Below are positions 19,601 through 34,600 of a stretch of 64,000 nucleotides of DNA, piece by piece. Both the position numbers and the translations under genes were made by a program. Origin of the DNA: Mimachlamys varia (Eukaryota; Mollusca; Bivalvia; Pectinida; Pectinidae); assembly GCA_947623455.1 (NCBI GenBank), contig OX392529.1:4092001-4156000 (forward strand), read 5' to 3'. Below the pieces are notes generated by a model. The model had not been told where the DNA came from. It did no database searches and saw only the letters and a program-made list of their open reading frames with translations. Numbering within the stretch: position 1 is the stretch's first letter; every line of letters starts with the position of its first letter.

Positions 19601-22600
19601 AGTACGTAACTTCTGAGTACAGTTATAGTGACACCAGTACGTAACTTCTAAATACAGTTACAGTGACACCAGTACGTATCTTCTGAGTACAGATACAGTG
19701 ACACCAGTATGTCACTTCTGAGTACAGTCACAGTGACACCAGTACGTAACTTCTGAGTACAGTTACAGTGACACCAGTACGTAACTTCTGAGTACAGTTA
19801 CAGTGACACCAGTATGTCACTTCTGAGTACAGTCACAGTGACACCAGTACGTCACTTCTGAGTACAGTCACAGTGACACCGGTACTTAACTTCTGAGTAC
19901 AGTTACAGTGACACCAGTACGTAGCTTCTAAGTACAGTTACAGACTGGTAGGCCAGACTATGATGTCCTGGACCTTGTACAGTTATAGTGACACCAGTAC
20001 GTAACTTCTGAGTACAGTTATAGTGACACCATTACGTAACTTCTGAGTACAGTTATAGTGACACCAGTATGTCACTTCTGATTACAGTCACAGTGACACC
20101 AGTACGTCACTTCTGAGTACAGTTATAGTGACACCAGTACGTAACTTCTGAGTACAGTTACAGTGACACCAGTATGTAACTTCTGAGTACAGTTACAGAC
20201 TGGTAGGCCAGACTATGGTGTCCTGCACCTTGTACAATCACAGTGACACCAGTATGTAACTTCTGAGTACAGTCACAGTGACACCGGTACTTAACTTCTG
20301 AGTACAGTTACAGTGACACCAGTACGTAACTTCTGAGTACAGTTACAGTGACACCAATACGTCACTTCTGAGTACAGTTACAGTGACACCAGTACATCAC
20401 TTCTGAGTACAGTTACAGTGACACCAGTACGTAGCTTCTAAGTACAGTTACAGACTGGTAGGCAAGACTATGATGTCCTGGACCTTGTACAGTTATAGTG
20501 ACACCAGTACGTAACTTCTGAGTACAGTTATAGCGACACCAGTACGTAACTTCTGAGTACAGTTATAGTGACACCAGTACGTAACTTCTGAGTACAGTTA
20601 CAGACTTGTAGGCCAGACTATAGGTGGGTGACTATGGTGTCATGGACCTTGTACAGTTACAGTGACACCAGCACCTCGATTCTGAGTACACTGACCTGTA
20701 CACACATATATACGTATCTCTTTATCGTAATCTTATCATGGGTACACTGAACAGGTTTTGTTGTACCCCACTTCTATCTGATTTGACCTAGTCACGATAT
20801 GCAATATTCAGGTGTGTATCTTTACACAGCTTAAAAACACCATGATTAACTCATAATCAGCAGTAATTAGTCCCCCATCTGGAACCAGGGGACGTATAAT
20901 TTTGTCTTTCCATCTATCCGCTATCTTGTCTGGGCTCAGCAGTAATTAGTCCCCCATCTGGAACCAGGGGACGTATAATTTTGTCTTTCCATCCTTCCGC
21001 TCTCTTGTCTGGGCTCAGCAGTAATTACTAATTAGTCCCCCATCTGGAACCAGGGGAACCTATAATTTTGTCTTTCTATCCTTCCGCTATCTTGTCTGGG
21101 CTCAGCAGTAATTAGTCCCCCATCTGGAACCAGGGGACCTATAACTTTGTCTTTCCATCCATCTGCTATCTTGTCTGGGCTCAGCAGTAATTACTAATTA
21201 GTCCCCCATTTGGAACCAGGGGAACCTATAACTTTGTCTTTCCATCCTTCTGCTATCTTGTCTGGGCTCTTATCTCCTACTGCTGGTAACTACACATTGG
21301 TGAGTCAGTGTGTCATGTATCAAAAGTAGGTCAATCTGACCTACCTTTTGTCCTTTGAACTAGATTGAAGAAAAGATTTGTCAATACTCGATCTCCTGCA
21401 CGTCTAGTCACTGGAACTTCATACTTTAGTACTTGTATTTATGGTGTTGACCTCTCCAGCCTTGGCCAGTCTGTAAACCGTGTTTGTCACCTCTACTTGT
21501 CATACAAAGTTTTCTGCTGGTCATTTGTCAGTCTCTGATTTCTGATTCATCTGTTCGATTATTCCTGTTGTTGTCAAGATAATTATTATTTATATTTTTG
21601 TGTTTGTAGACTTGGTGTTTTATCAGAAAATGATGGAGCAACTGTCAACGAAGTAACCAGCCAGGCTGAAAAAGAGGCTAAATCTGAGGCTGTTGAGGGA
21701 GAGACCAATGTAAGTCAGACAGAAACAAAGGGTAAATCTGAGGCTGGTGAGGGGGAGACCAATGTAAGTCAGACAGAAACAAACAGTAAATCTGAGGCTG
21801 GTGATGGGGGAGACCATTGTAAGTCAGACAGAAACAAAGGGTAAATCTGAGGCTGGTGAGGGGAGACCAATGTAGTCAGACAGAAACAAAGGGTAAATCT
21901 GAGGCTGGTGATGGGGGAGACCAATGTAGTCAGACAGAAACAAAGGGTAAATCTGAGGCTGTTGAGGGGGGAGACCAATGTAAGTCAGACAGAAACAAAG
22001 GGTAAATCTGAGGCTGGTGAGGGGGAGACCAATGTAAGTCAGACAGAAACAAACAGTAAATCTGAGGCTGGTGATGGGGGAGACCATTGTAAGTCAGACA
22101 GAAACAAAGGGTAAATCTGAGGCTGGTGAGGGGAGACCAATGTAGTCAGACAGAAACAAAGGGTAAATCTGAGGCTGGTGATGGGGGAGACCAATGTAGT
22201 CAGACAGAAACAAAGGGTAAATCTGAGGCTGTTGAGGGGGGAGACCAATGTAAGTCAGACAGAAACAAAGGGTAAATCTGAGGCTGGTGAGGGGGAGACC
22301 AATGTAAGTCAGACAGAAACAAAGGGTAAATCTGAGGCTGCTGAGGGAGAGACCAATGTAAGTCAGACAGAAACAAAGGGTAAATCTGAGGCTGTTTAGG
22401 GGAGACCAATGTAAGTCAGACAGAAACAAAGGGTAAATCTGAGGCTGGTGAGGGGGGAGACCAATGTAAGTCAGACAGAAACAAATGGTAAATCTGAGGC
22501 TGGTGAGGGGGAGACCAATGTAAGTCAGACAGAAACAAATGGTAAATCTGAGGCTGGTGAGGGAGAGACCAATGTAAGTCAGACAGAAACAAAGGGTAAA

Positions 22601-25600
22601 TCTGAGGCTGTTGAGGGGGAGACCAATGTAAGTCAGACAGAAACAAAGGGTAAATCTGAGGCTGGTGAGGGAGAGACCAATGTAAGTCAGACAGAAACAA
22701 AGGGTAAATCTGAGGCTGGTGAGGGAGAGACCAATGTAAGTCAGACAGAAACAAAGGGTAAATCTGAGGCTGGTGAGGGGGAGACCAATGTAAGTCAGAC
22801 AGAAACAAAGGGTAAATCTGAGGCTGGTGAGGGGGGAGACCAATGTAAGTCAGACAGAAACAAAGGGTAAATCTGAGGCTGGTGAGGGAGGAGACCAATG
22901 TAAGTCAGACAGAAACAAAGGGTAAATCTGAGGCTGGTGAGGGGGAAGACTTTTGTAAGTCAGACAGAAACAAAGGGTAAATCTGAAGCTGGTGAGGGGG
23001 GGGAGACCATTGTAAGTCAGACAGAAACAAAGGGTTAATCTGAGGCTTGTGAGGGGGAGATCATTGTAAGTCAGACAGAAACAAAGGGTAAATCTGAGGC
23101 TGGTGAGGGGGGAGACCATTGTAAGTCAGACAGAAACAAAGGGTAAATCTGAGGCTGGTGAGGGGGAGATCATTGTAAGTCAGACAGAAACAAAGGGTAA
23201 ATCTGAGGCTGGTGAGGGGGGAGACCATTGTAAGTCAGACAGAAACAAAGGGTAAATCTGAGGCTGGTGAGGGGGGAGACCAATGTAAGTCAGACAGAAA
23301 CAAATGGTAAATCTGAGGCTGGTGAGGGGGAGATCATTGTAAGTCAGACAGAAACAAAGGGTAAATCTGAGGCTGTTGAGGGAGAGACCAATGTAAGTCA
23401 GACAGAAACAAAGGGTAAATCTGAGGCTGGTGAGGGAGAGACCAATGTAAGTCAGACAGAAACAGGGTAAATCTGAGGCTGTTGAGGGGGAGACCAATGT
23501 AAGTCAGACAGAAACAAAGGGTAAATCTGAGGCTGTTGAGGGGGAGACCAATGTAAGTCAGACAGAAACAGGGTAAATCTGAGGCTGTTGAGGGGGAGAC
23601 CAATGTAAGTCAGACAGAAACAAAGGGTAAATCTGAGGCTGGTGATGGGGGAGACCAATGTAAGTCAGATAGAAACAAAGGGTAAATCTGAGGCTGGTGA
23701 GGGAGAGACCAATGTAAGTCAGACAGAAACAAAGAGGGGAGATCATAATAAGCCAGGGGATATTCAGGGGTAATGCATACATGTACCTATTCTCTACACC
23801 TGTGGATTATGTTATGGCAAATTGGAATGCAGTCTGATAGCAGTCTGATATGTGACTGCAAAATTGTTTTGCTGTATATCAAGGTAATAAACTAGTTCTT
23901 ATACCTCATCAACAAGGCGGCACACATAGAGCCTTCAGTTTTGTCATGACATATTCCAGGGGTCTAGAGGTGTAATTGAATGCAACTCCTGGACTTTGAG
24001 GATGGAGCTAACATTGACGTCTGTGATTAAATTCAAGTTCTGAGCTAACATTGACGTCTGTGATTAAATTCAAGTTCTGAGCTAACATTGATGTCTGTCA
24101 TTAAATTCAAGTCCTGCGCTATCATTGACGTCTGTCATTAAATTCAATTTCTGAGTTATAGGTGAGGTCAATTTTGTAATCTGCCATTAACTACTATATT
24201 GAAATCTACCATAAGATACTGTATTATAAATCTATGAGGTAAAGTACTTAATGGTACAACCTGCCATTATATATAGATTTATAACCTTAACGTTATCATT
24301 ATATATAGATTTGTGGTCTGACTGGTTTGTCGTAACTATAATAAGTGCTGAGGTTTGCCTTTAACATCCCAGTAACTATGGTAACACCTGTTACAGATTC
24401 CTGTGGACCCTGGGGGATTACAGCCTGACCCGCCACCAGGGACAAACAAGGATACTCAAGTAGGTAGCATTGTTGACAAAAAGAAAGGTTTTATGTGTGA
24501 GTGTATTATACTGTGTAGGGGTTACTGGCCCTGAAAGCTGTGTTATAGATATGTGTGAGTGTATTATACTGTGTAGGGGTTACTGGCCCTGAAAGCTGTG
24601 TTATAGATATGTGTGAGTGTATTATACTGTGTAGGGGTTACTGGCCCTGAAAGCTGTGTTATAGATATGTGTGGGTGTATTATACTGTGTAGAGTTACTG
24701 GCCCTGAAAGCTATGTTATAGATATGTGTGGGTGTATTATACTGTGTAGAGTTACTGGCCCTGAAAGCTATGTTATAGATATGTGTGGGTGTATTATACT
24801 GTGTAGGGGTTACTGGCCCTGAGAGCTGTGTTATAGATATGTGTGAGTGTATTATACTGTGTAGGGGTTACTGGCCCTGAAAGCTGTGTTATAGATATGT
24901 GTGGGTGTATTATACTGTGTAGGGGTTACTGGCCCTGAAAGCTGTGTTATAGATATGTGTGAGTGTATTATATTGTGTAGGGGTTACTGGCCCTGAGAGC
25001 TGTGTTATAGATATGTGTGGGTGTATTATACTGTGTAGGGGTTACTGGCCCTGAGAGCTGTGTTATAGATATGTGTGGGTGTATTATACTGTGTAGGGGT
25101 TACTGGCCCTGAAAGCTGTGTTATAGATATGTGTGAGTGTATTATATTGTGTAGAGTTACTGGCCCTGAAAGCTGTGTTATAGATATGTGTGTATTATAC
25201 TGTGTAGTGGTTACTGGCCCTGAAAGCTGTGTTATAGATATGTGTGGGTGTATTATACTGTGTAGAGTTACTGGCCCTGAAAGCTGTGTTATAGATATGT
25301 GTGAGTGTATTATACTGTGTAGAGTTACTGGCCCTTAAAGCTGTGTTATAGATATGTGTGGATGTATTATACTGTGTAGAGTTACTGGCCCTGAAAGCTG
25401 TGTTATAGATATGTGTGGATGTATTATACTGTGTAGAGTTACTGGCCCTGAAAGCTGTGTTATAGATATGTGTGAGTGTATTATACTGTGTAGGGGTTAC
25501 TGGCCCTGAAAGCTGTGTTATAGATATGTGTGGGTGTATTATACTGTGTAGAGTTACTGGCCCTGAAAGCTATGTTATAGATATGTGTGGGTGTATTATA

Positions 25601-28600
25601 CTGTGTAGGGGTTACTGGCCCTGAAAGCTATGTTATAGATATGTGTGAGTGTATTATACTGTGTAGGGGTTACTGGCCCTGAGAGCTGTGTTATAGATAT
25701 GTGTGAGTGTATTATACTGTGTAGGGGTTACTGGCCCTGGAAGCTGTGTTATAGATATGTGTGAGTGTATTATACTGTGTAGAGTTACTGGCCCTGAAAG
25801 CTGTGCTATAGATATTTGTGAGTGTATTATACTGTGTAGAGTTACTGGCCCTGAAAGCTATGTTATAGATATGTGTGGGTGTATTATACTGTGTAGAGTT
25901 ACTGGCCCTGAAAGCTGTGTTATAGATATGTGTGAGTGTATTATATTGTGTAGGGGTAACTGGCCCTTAAAGCTGTGTTATAGATATGTGTGAGTGTATT
26001 ATACTGTGTAGAGTTACTGGCCCTGAAAGCTGTGTTATAGATATGTGTGGGTGTATTATACTGTGTAGAGTTACTGGCCCTGAAAGCTGTGTTATAGATA
26101 TGTGTGAGTGTATTATATTGTGTAGGGGTAACTGGCCCTGAAAGCTGTGTTATAGATATGTGTGAGTGTATTATACTGTGTAGAGTTACTGGCCCTGAGA
26201 GCTGTTTTATAGATATGTGTGGGTGTATTATACAGTGTGGGGGTTTCTGGCCCTGAAAGCTGTGTTATAGATATGTGTGGGTGTTGTATTGTTACTGTGA
26301 CAATGTTATCTACACATCTATATACAGGAGGACTTACTTATACATATAAATATAATACCAATAAATCAAACCTAGGCTGATCACTGCTGATTTAAATTAT
26401 AAATAAACATTTCTCAGTACCTAGGAACTTTGTTGGCAAAGAAATATTCTTTTTGTAATTTGTTCAATTTTGCTTTTAGCTTTCTTTAGTTGATTTGATT
26501 CATGTGGCAGCTCCAGTACAGTAAATTTTAGACTTGCCATATAAGGATATGATTAAAAAGGTGACATGATGTAGGTCGAAGTGTGAGTATGCACCGTGTG
26601 GAGTTACATAGATAAATTGTTTTATAATAAAAGTGTATTTAATATTAATGTATAGCATCCAATGACTGGTCTAAAAGGGTAGACTGTTCCTTTGTCTCTA
26701 GAATATTGATTGAGCATATGGTATCATGTGTTGTCTGTCAGCACTGGAAGACCTAGAGCTGTGATATTTGACCAGTAGGTACCTGGGACATAGTGCTGTA
26801 AAATTGCCTCAAGAAAATTACCTTGACCTACTTTGAAAGTCACAGGGGTCAAATATATAAAATATTCTTGTCAAGAAGTCAATTGAAATATTTGCAAAAT
26901 CACTTTTAGTAAGTGTATTTCCCCAGTTATGTTCTCCAGTTAAGCAATACAGGCCTAATGGGCCAATTGTATTTGACATAATTTCTAATGCATGAAAAAA
27001 TCCATTGACTGGTAATGGCCTACATTTATCAACTGGTCTATAAGGGACTGGCTGCATATATTATCATACATGACCTACTAGCTATAAAATCAATCGGCCA
27101 TCTGTCATATTGATTGTATACATGGGTCTCATTTACATTTTAACACTAAGCACAGTGGGTGTATTGGAACTCTTATGTGTTTACTCGGCTGTGACTACAT
27201 AGGTAAACTCCAGATAGGTACTTATGTGTTAACTCAGCTGTGACTATGTAGGTAAACTCCAAATAGGTACTTATGTGTTAACTCAGCTGTGACTACATAG
27301 GTAAACTCCAGATAGGTACTTATGTGTTAACTCAGCTGTGACTATGTAGGTAAACCCCAGATAGGTACTTATGTGTTAACTCGGCTGTGACTATGTTGGT
27401 AAACTCCAGATAGATACTTATGTGTTTACTCAGCTGTGACTATGTGGGTAAACTCCAGATAGGTACTTATGTGTTAACTCAGCTGTGACTATGTAGGTAA
27501 ACTCCAGATAGGTACTTATGTGTTAACTCAGCTGTGACTATGTAGGTAAACTCCAGATAGGTACTTATGTGTTAACTCAGCTGTGACTTTATAGGTAAAC
27601 TCCAGATAGGTACTTATGTGTTAACTCGGCTGTGACTATGTTGGTAAACTCCAGATAGATACTTATGTGTTTACTCAGCTGTGACTGTGTAGGTAAACTC
27701 CAAATAGGTACTTATGTGTTAACTCAGCTGTGACTTTATAGGTAAACTCCAGATAGGTACTTATGTGTTAACTCAGCTGTGACTATGTAGGTAAACTCCA
27801 GATAGGTACTTATGTGTTAACTCAGCTGTGACTACATAGGTAAACTCCAGATAGGTACTTATGTGTTAACTCAGCTGTGACTATGTAGGTAAACCCCAGA
27901 TAGGTACTTATGTGTTAACTCAGCTGTGACTACATAGGTAAACTCCAGATAGGTACTTATGTGTTAACTCAGCTGTGACTACATAGGTAAACTCCAGATA
28001 GGTACTTATGTGTTAACTCAGCTGTGACTATGTAGGTAAACCCCAGATAGGTACTTATGTGTTAACTCAGCTGTGACTATGTAGGTAAACTCCAGATAGG
28101 TACTTATGTGTTAACTCAGCTGTGACTATGTAGGTAAACTCCAGATAGGTACTTATGTGTTAACTCAGCTGTGACTATGTAGGTAAACTCCAGATAGGTA
28201 CTTATGTGTTAACTCAGCTGTGACTATGTAGGTAAACTCCAGATAGGTACTTATGTGTTAACTCAGCTGTGACTATGTAGGTAAGCCCCAGATAGGTACT
28301 TATGTGTTTACTCAGCTGTGAATATGTAGGTAAACTCCAGATAGGTACTTATGTGTTAATAATAATAATATACAACATTTATATAGCGCTCTATATAATT
28401 TGTAAAATTACTCTAAAGCGCTTCACAACATGTAGATAATAATTTGATACTTACACTGCATAAATAAAGAAGTTATTACAATCTAAGCTAATGTGATAAT
28501 ATAAAAATTTGCATATAAATACGAACTACATCTACTGTAGATAAACAAATGTCAGTATATACATGACGTCTTAGTTGTCCCTAATATGCAGACGTGAAAA

Positions 28601-31600
28601 GGTACGTCTTCAGAAGTTTCTTGAATTTGGCCAGAGTATTTGTTTTTCGGATAGCGGATGGTAATCTATTCCACAACGTGGCCGAAACTGTTAACTCAGC
28701 TGTGACTATGTAGGTTAACTCCAAATAGGTACTTATGTGTTAATTCAGCTGTGACTATGTAGGTAAACTCCAGATAGGTACTTATGTGTTAACTCAGCTG
28801 TGACTATGTAGGTAAACTCCAGATAGGTACTTATGTGTTAACTCAGCTGTGACTATGTAGGTCAACTCCAGATAGGCACTTATGTGTTAACTCAGCTGTG
28901 ACTATGTAGGTAAACTCCAAATAGGTACTTATGTGTTTACTCAGCTGTGACTATGTAGGTAAACTCCAGATAGGTACTTATGTGTTAACTCAGCTGTGAA
29001 TATGTAGGTAAATCCTGGGCCCAGTTGTTCAAAAGGTGATTAGTTTAATCACTATTTAATGACATTTTTCAAACTTTAATAATTCTGTCAATATTCAAGG
29101 TACAGTCCCCAAAGTTGGCTTGTAATTTGACATTACTAGAAAGCTGATATCTACAAAGTTGGCATGTAATTTGACATTATTAGAAAGCTGATATCTACAA
29201 AGTTGGCATGTAATTTGACATTATTAGATAGTTGATATCTACAAAGATGGCTTGTAATTTGACATTACTAGAAAGTTGATATCTACAAAGTTGGCATGTA
29301 ATTTGACATTACTAGATAGTTGATATCTACAAAGATGGCTTGTAATTGACATTACTAGATAGTTGATATCTACAAAGTTGGCATGTAATTTGACATTACT
29401 AGATAGTTGATATCTACAAAGTTGGCTTGTAATTTGACATTACTAGATAGTTGATATCTACAAAGTTTGCATGTAAATTGACATTACTAGATAGCTGATA
29501 TCTAAAAAGTTGGCATGTAATTTGACATTATTAGATAGTTGATATCTACAAAGTTGGCATGTAATTTGACATTACTAGAAAGTTGATATCTACAAAGTTG
29601 GCATGTAATTTGACATTACTAGATAGTTGATATCTACAAAGTTGGCTTGTAACTTGACATTACTAGATAGTTGATATCTACAAAGATGGCTTGTAATTTG
29701 ACATTACTAGATAGCTGATATCTACAAAGTTGGCATGTAATTTGACATTACTAAATAGTTGATATCTACAAAGATGGCTTGTAATTTGACATTACTAGAT
29801 AGTTGATATCTACAAAGTTGGCATGTAATTTGACATTACTAGATAGTTGATATCTACAAAGATGGCTTGTAATTTGACATTACTAGATAGTTGATATCTA
29901 CAAAGTTGGCATGTAATTTGACATTACTAGATAGTTGATATCTACAAAGATGGCTTGTAATTTGACATTACTAGATAGTTGATATCTACAAAGTTGGCAT
30001 GTAATTTGACATTACTAGATAGTTGATATCTACAAAGTTGGCATGTAATTTGACATTACTAGATAGTTGATATCTACAAAGATGGCTTGTAATTTGACAT
30101 TACTAGATAGTTGATATCTACAAAGTTGGCATGTAATTTGACATTACTAGATAGTTGATATCTACAAAGTTGGCATGTAATTTGACATTACTAGATAGTT
30201 GATATCTACAAAGATGGCTTGTAATTTGACATTACTAGATAGTTGATATCTACAAAGTTGGCATGTAATTTGACATTACTAGATAGTTGATATCTAAAAA
30301 GTTGGCATGTAATTTGACATTACTAGATAGTTGATATCTACAAAGTTGGCATGTAATTTGACATTACTAGATAGTTGATATCTAAAAAGTTGGCATGTAA
30401 TTTGACATTACTAGATAGTTGATATCTACAAAGATGGCTTGTAATTTGACATTACTAGATAGTTGATATCTACAAAGATGGCTTGTAATTTGACATTACT
30501 AGATAGTTGATATCTACAAAGTTGGCATGTAATTTGACATTACTAGATAGTTGATATCTACAAAGTTGGCATGTAATTTGACATTACTAGATAGTTGATA
30601 TCTACAAAGTTGGCATGTAATTTGACATTACTAGATAGTTGATATCTACAAAGATGGCTTGTAATTTGACATTACTAGATAGTTGATATCTACAAAGATG
30701 GCTTGTAATTTGACATTACTAGATAGTTGATATCTACAAAGATGGCATGTAAATTGACATTACTAGATAGCTGATATCTACAAAGTTTGCATGTAGTTTG
30801 ACATTACTAGATAGTTGATATCTACAAAGTTGTAACTCAATCTATGGTTTCATTTTGAAGTTACAAGAGAATTAAAATTTGCGCTGGGCCCAGATAGGTA
30901 TCAGGTGTAATTATATATGTTACCTGTACCAGATTCTCTGTTCTCTCGGACAAATCATCCCTCAAACATTTACGGTGTGGACACAAACTGATCGCTATAA
31001 TGATAATTATATCATCATTTTTAATCCATTTTGGTTTAGCATATTTGACTTTTTTTTCACTCAGAGAAAATGCGAATTTTTAGCAAATTCATTAATGATA
31101 TGAGAACTGTTTTAGTTATTTAGTTTAACACTTAATAGATATTTCAAATGTTGAAAAACTGTCATACACCAATACAAATATAAGTCAGTACTGTCAGTGA
31201 CATGAATGTGCTGTATACATGTAATAGTGGTGTATATTTTTGTCTCAAATATAACAAGGCCACTGGGGTTAAGTTCAAGGTTTATTCCTTTAGGACGTCA
31301 TTCAAAAGCACTGTAACAAATAATTAAACAATAATCAATACACTATCAAGCTAACCATACATTCACTACTCGCATACACAAAGGGAAATAACTCGTACAA
31401 TGACAAAATTACTGAAACAATACTTTACGCTATTACAATTACAAAACTACATTTCTACAAAGATCCACAGTTAAAATGATAAGTAAAAGATAGATTTATC
31501 TTTACATTTTAAACAAATCGTACACAAATAATCATTCCGATATGTAATACACATACCTGAGTGTGACTCAGCACTCACGTCCCAGGTACGGAACACCCGT

Positions 31601-34600
31601 GCATATCTCGCACGTCTACAGGGTACAAACGTTACACTAAAAACACAAACAAAACCCTTCTATACTTCCACGCATATTACACACATAAAACTATCACTTT
31701 TACCAAATACATCTTTTTAATAAAACATTTACATTTGTTTATGAAATAAACTAATTAATTGAATATATAATCTGACCATAATAATTACTTCAAATATAAA
31801 GCAATTGTAGCTATATAGATAGTTTTCATACAAGTTAAATAACGAGATCTTATTCATATTTCGTCTTAAATTCGCTCTTACTAATAAATCCATAATAAAG
31901 TACAAAACCTGTATCCTATACTTATTTTCATGAGGTATATAGAAAAATTAGAGAATACTAGAAAATTAAAATAGTGAAAGACTTACAGGCAGATTGGTCA
32001 GGTTGGAAGTAAATTAGGTAGGTCCTGTCCAGTCGATGGAAAATATATGTCTACACTAACAAAGAATAAATCCCGCCAAACGTCCAATAAAAACAACCAA
32101 TGAAATAACAGACACTACATGACGTAACATTACAGACTGACCACTCGGACACTACAATTACAGAGTACAAAACAAACGAAACGAACGCACACAAAACGTA
32201 TACATTACTACAGTAATACGGACAATACTATTACGGATGACATACATTATGGACGCGTTACCAAATACGTTGGACGAACGGGAAAATCCTATAAAATATT
32301 AATACTACACATACAAGTACATTAATTAAACTAATCGCTAAAATATGTCCCTGCTACATACATGTATGCTCCATACACAGGGGCACACACACTCTTACAA
32401 ACATACACACACTGATAAACATACTCACATACAATATGCATACATTACTTACTCATACAAACATACACACACTGATACACATACTCACATACAATATGCA
32501 TATATTACTTACTCAAACACGTTAACACAGATATAGGTAAATAAATACATAGATACTTACATATATCTTTAGTTTGTATAAGCCTAAAATGTTTTTCCAC
32601 AACAGTTTTGATTGAGATGAAGTATATTGTATGATATTAAAAAGGACATACAAATAACTACCATGCAGGTTATTACGACAGAATATTCAGCTTTGTCGGA
32701 GTGTTACTGTCTTAGAATTATATAGGCACTTATGTCATATCTTACAGTGCAGACAAAATCGGTTCTTTATAAATTAAGCATGTGCACACTATTGAAGATT
32801 TGACAAAACCTACTTTTTGAAGTGATTCCATTGAGTTCGTCGATAAGTGAAATGTTAGAATATTATCTTATTGACATTTAGGCCATGATTGAATATTTGA
32901 TGAATGACCATGTACAGCTGTAGAGGAAGTGTTGATACAGTTTGTACTAACACTGCAGTACTTGACATAGACGGTGCCATGTATACCATCATGTTGACTT
33001 ACCTTATTGATGGCACCAGAGATTTACAGGAGGTAACAACTTAGGTTACTTGTTTGTTTGTTTGTTTATTGAAAATATCTCTCATCTCTTCCTTTAGTAA
33101 GTCTAATTTTTTTCAAACCAGAACCCTTGCTCCAAGAAAGGGGTGTAATAATACCCAGGTGTCAAAGTGTTTCTATGACTTTCTATTTACAGGTCACAGC
33201 TGATTGGAGTAAATATTCAGATTTTTATCAATGAAAATTTGGTGAAAAAGGGACTACCAGACCAAAGTATAACACAGAATAGGCATATGTAGTGTTATTC
33301 AGGGTGATGAACATTTGATGTAAATGGGAATTAATAATCAATGTCTCTAACAAAGTTTAGTTTTTTTGCAGGAAATTAAAAATGAGGATGTTCTGGATGA
33401 GAAAAAGTTTGTTGCAGAAACAGAAAAGGACAAGAAGGAGGAGGAGACCAGCCAAAGGTAAATTCTTCATTTTGTCCCCGAGGTCCCACCTGTCTGTCCC
33501 TAGAGGAGAACCAGAGGTAAAGTCTTTATTCTGTCCCCGGGGTCACACCTGTCTGTCCCTAGAGGAGAACAACCAAAGGTAAAGTCTTTATTCTGTCCCG
33601 GGGTCACACCTGTCTGTCCCTAGAGGAGAACCAAAGGTAAAGTCTTTATTCTGTCCCGAGGTCCCACCTGTCTGTCCCTAGAGGAGAACCAAAGGTAAAG
33701 TCTTTATTCTGTCCCCGAGGTCACACCTGTCTGTCCCTAGAGAACAACCAAAGGTAAAGTCTTGATTCTGTCACCGAGGTCACACCTGTCTGTCCCTAGA
33801 GAACAACCAAAGGTAAAGTCTTGATTCTGTCCCGGGGTCACACCTGTCTGTCCCTAGAGAACAACCAAAGGTAAAGTCTTGATTCTGTCCCGGGGTCACA
33901 CCTGTCTGTCCCTAGAGAACAACCAAAGGTAAAGTCTTGATTCTGTCCCGGGGTCACACCTGTCTGTCCCTAGAGAACAACCAAAGGTAAAGTCTTGATT
34001 CTGTCCCGGGGTCACACCTGTCTGTCCCTAGAGAACAACCAAAGGTAAAGTCTTGATTCTGTCCCCGAGGTCACACCTGCCTGTCCCTAGAGAACAACCA
34101 AAGGTAAAGTCTTGATTCTGTCCCGGGGTCACACCTGTCTGTCCCTAGAGAACAACCAAAGGTAAAGTCTTGATTCTGTCCCGGGGTCACACCTGTCTGT
34201 CCCTAGAGAACAACCAAAGGTAAAGTCTTTATTCCGTCCCCGAGGTCACACCTGTCTGTCCCTAGAGAACAACCAAAGGTAAAGTCTTGATTCTGTCCCC
34301 GAGGTCACACCTGTCTGTCCCTAGAGGAGAACAACCAAAGGTAAAGTCTTTATTCTGTCCCCGGGGTCACACCTGCCTGTCCCTAGAGAACAACCAAAGG
34401 TAACGTCTTTATTCTGTCCCCGAGGTCACACCTGTCTGTCCCTAGAGGAGAACAACCAAAGGTAAAGTCTTTATTCTGTCCCCGAGGTCACACCTGTCTG
34501 TCCCTAGAGGAGAACCAAAGGTAAAGTCTTTATTCTGTCCCCGAGGTCACACCTGCCTGTCCCTAGAGAACAACCAAAGGTAAAGTCTTTATTCTGTCCC

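Noticed and set aside
20855..21270. Riboswitch- or operator-like hairpins
   Set aside because: The CTGG/CCAG palindrome is part of a five-copy tandem repeat in an animal intron; no basis for a regulatory call.
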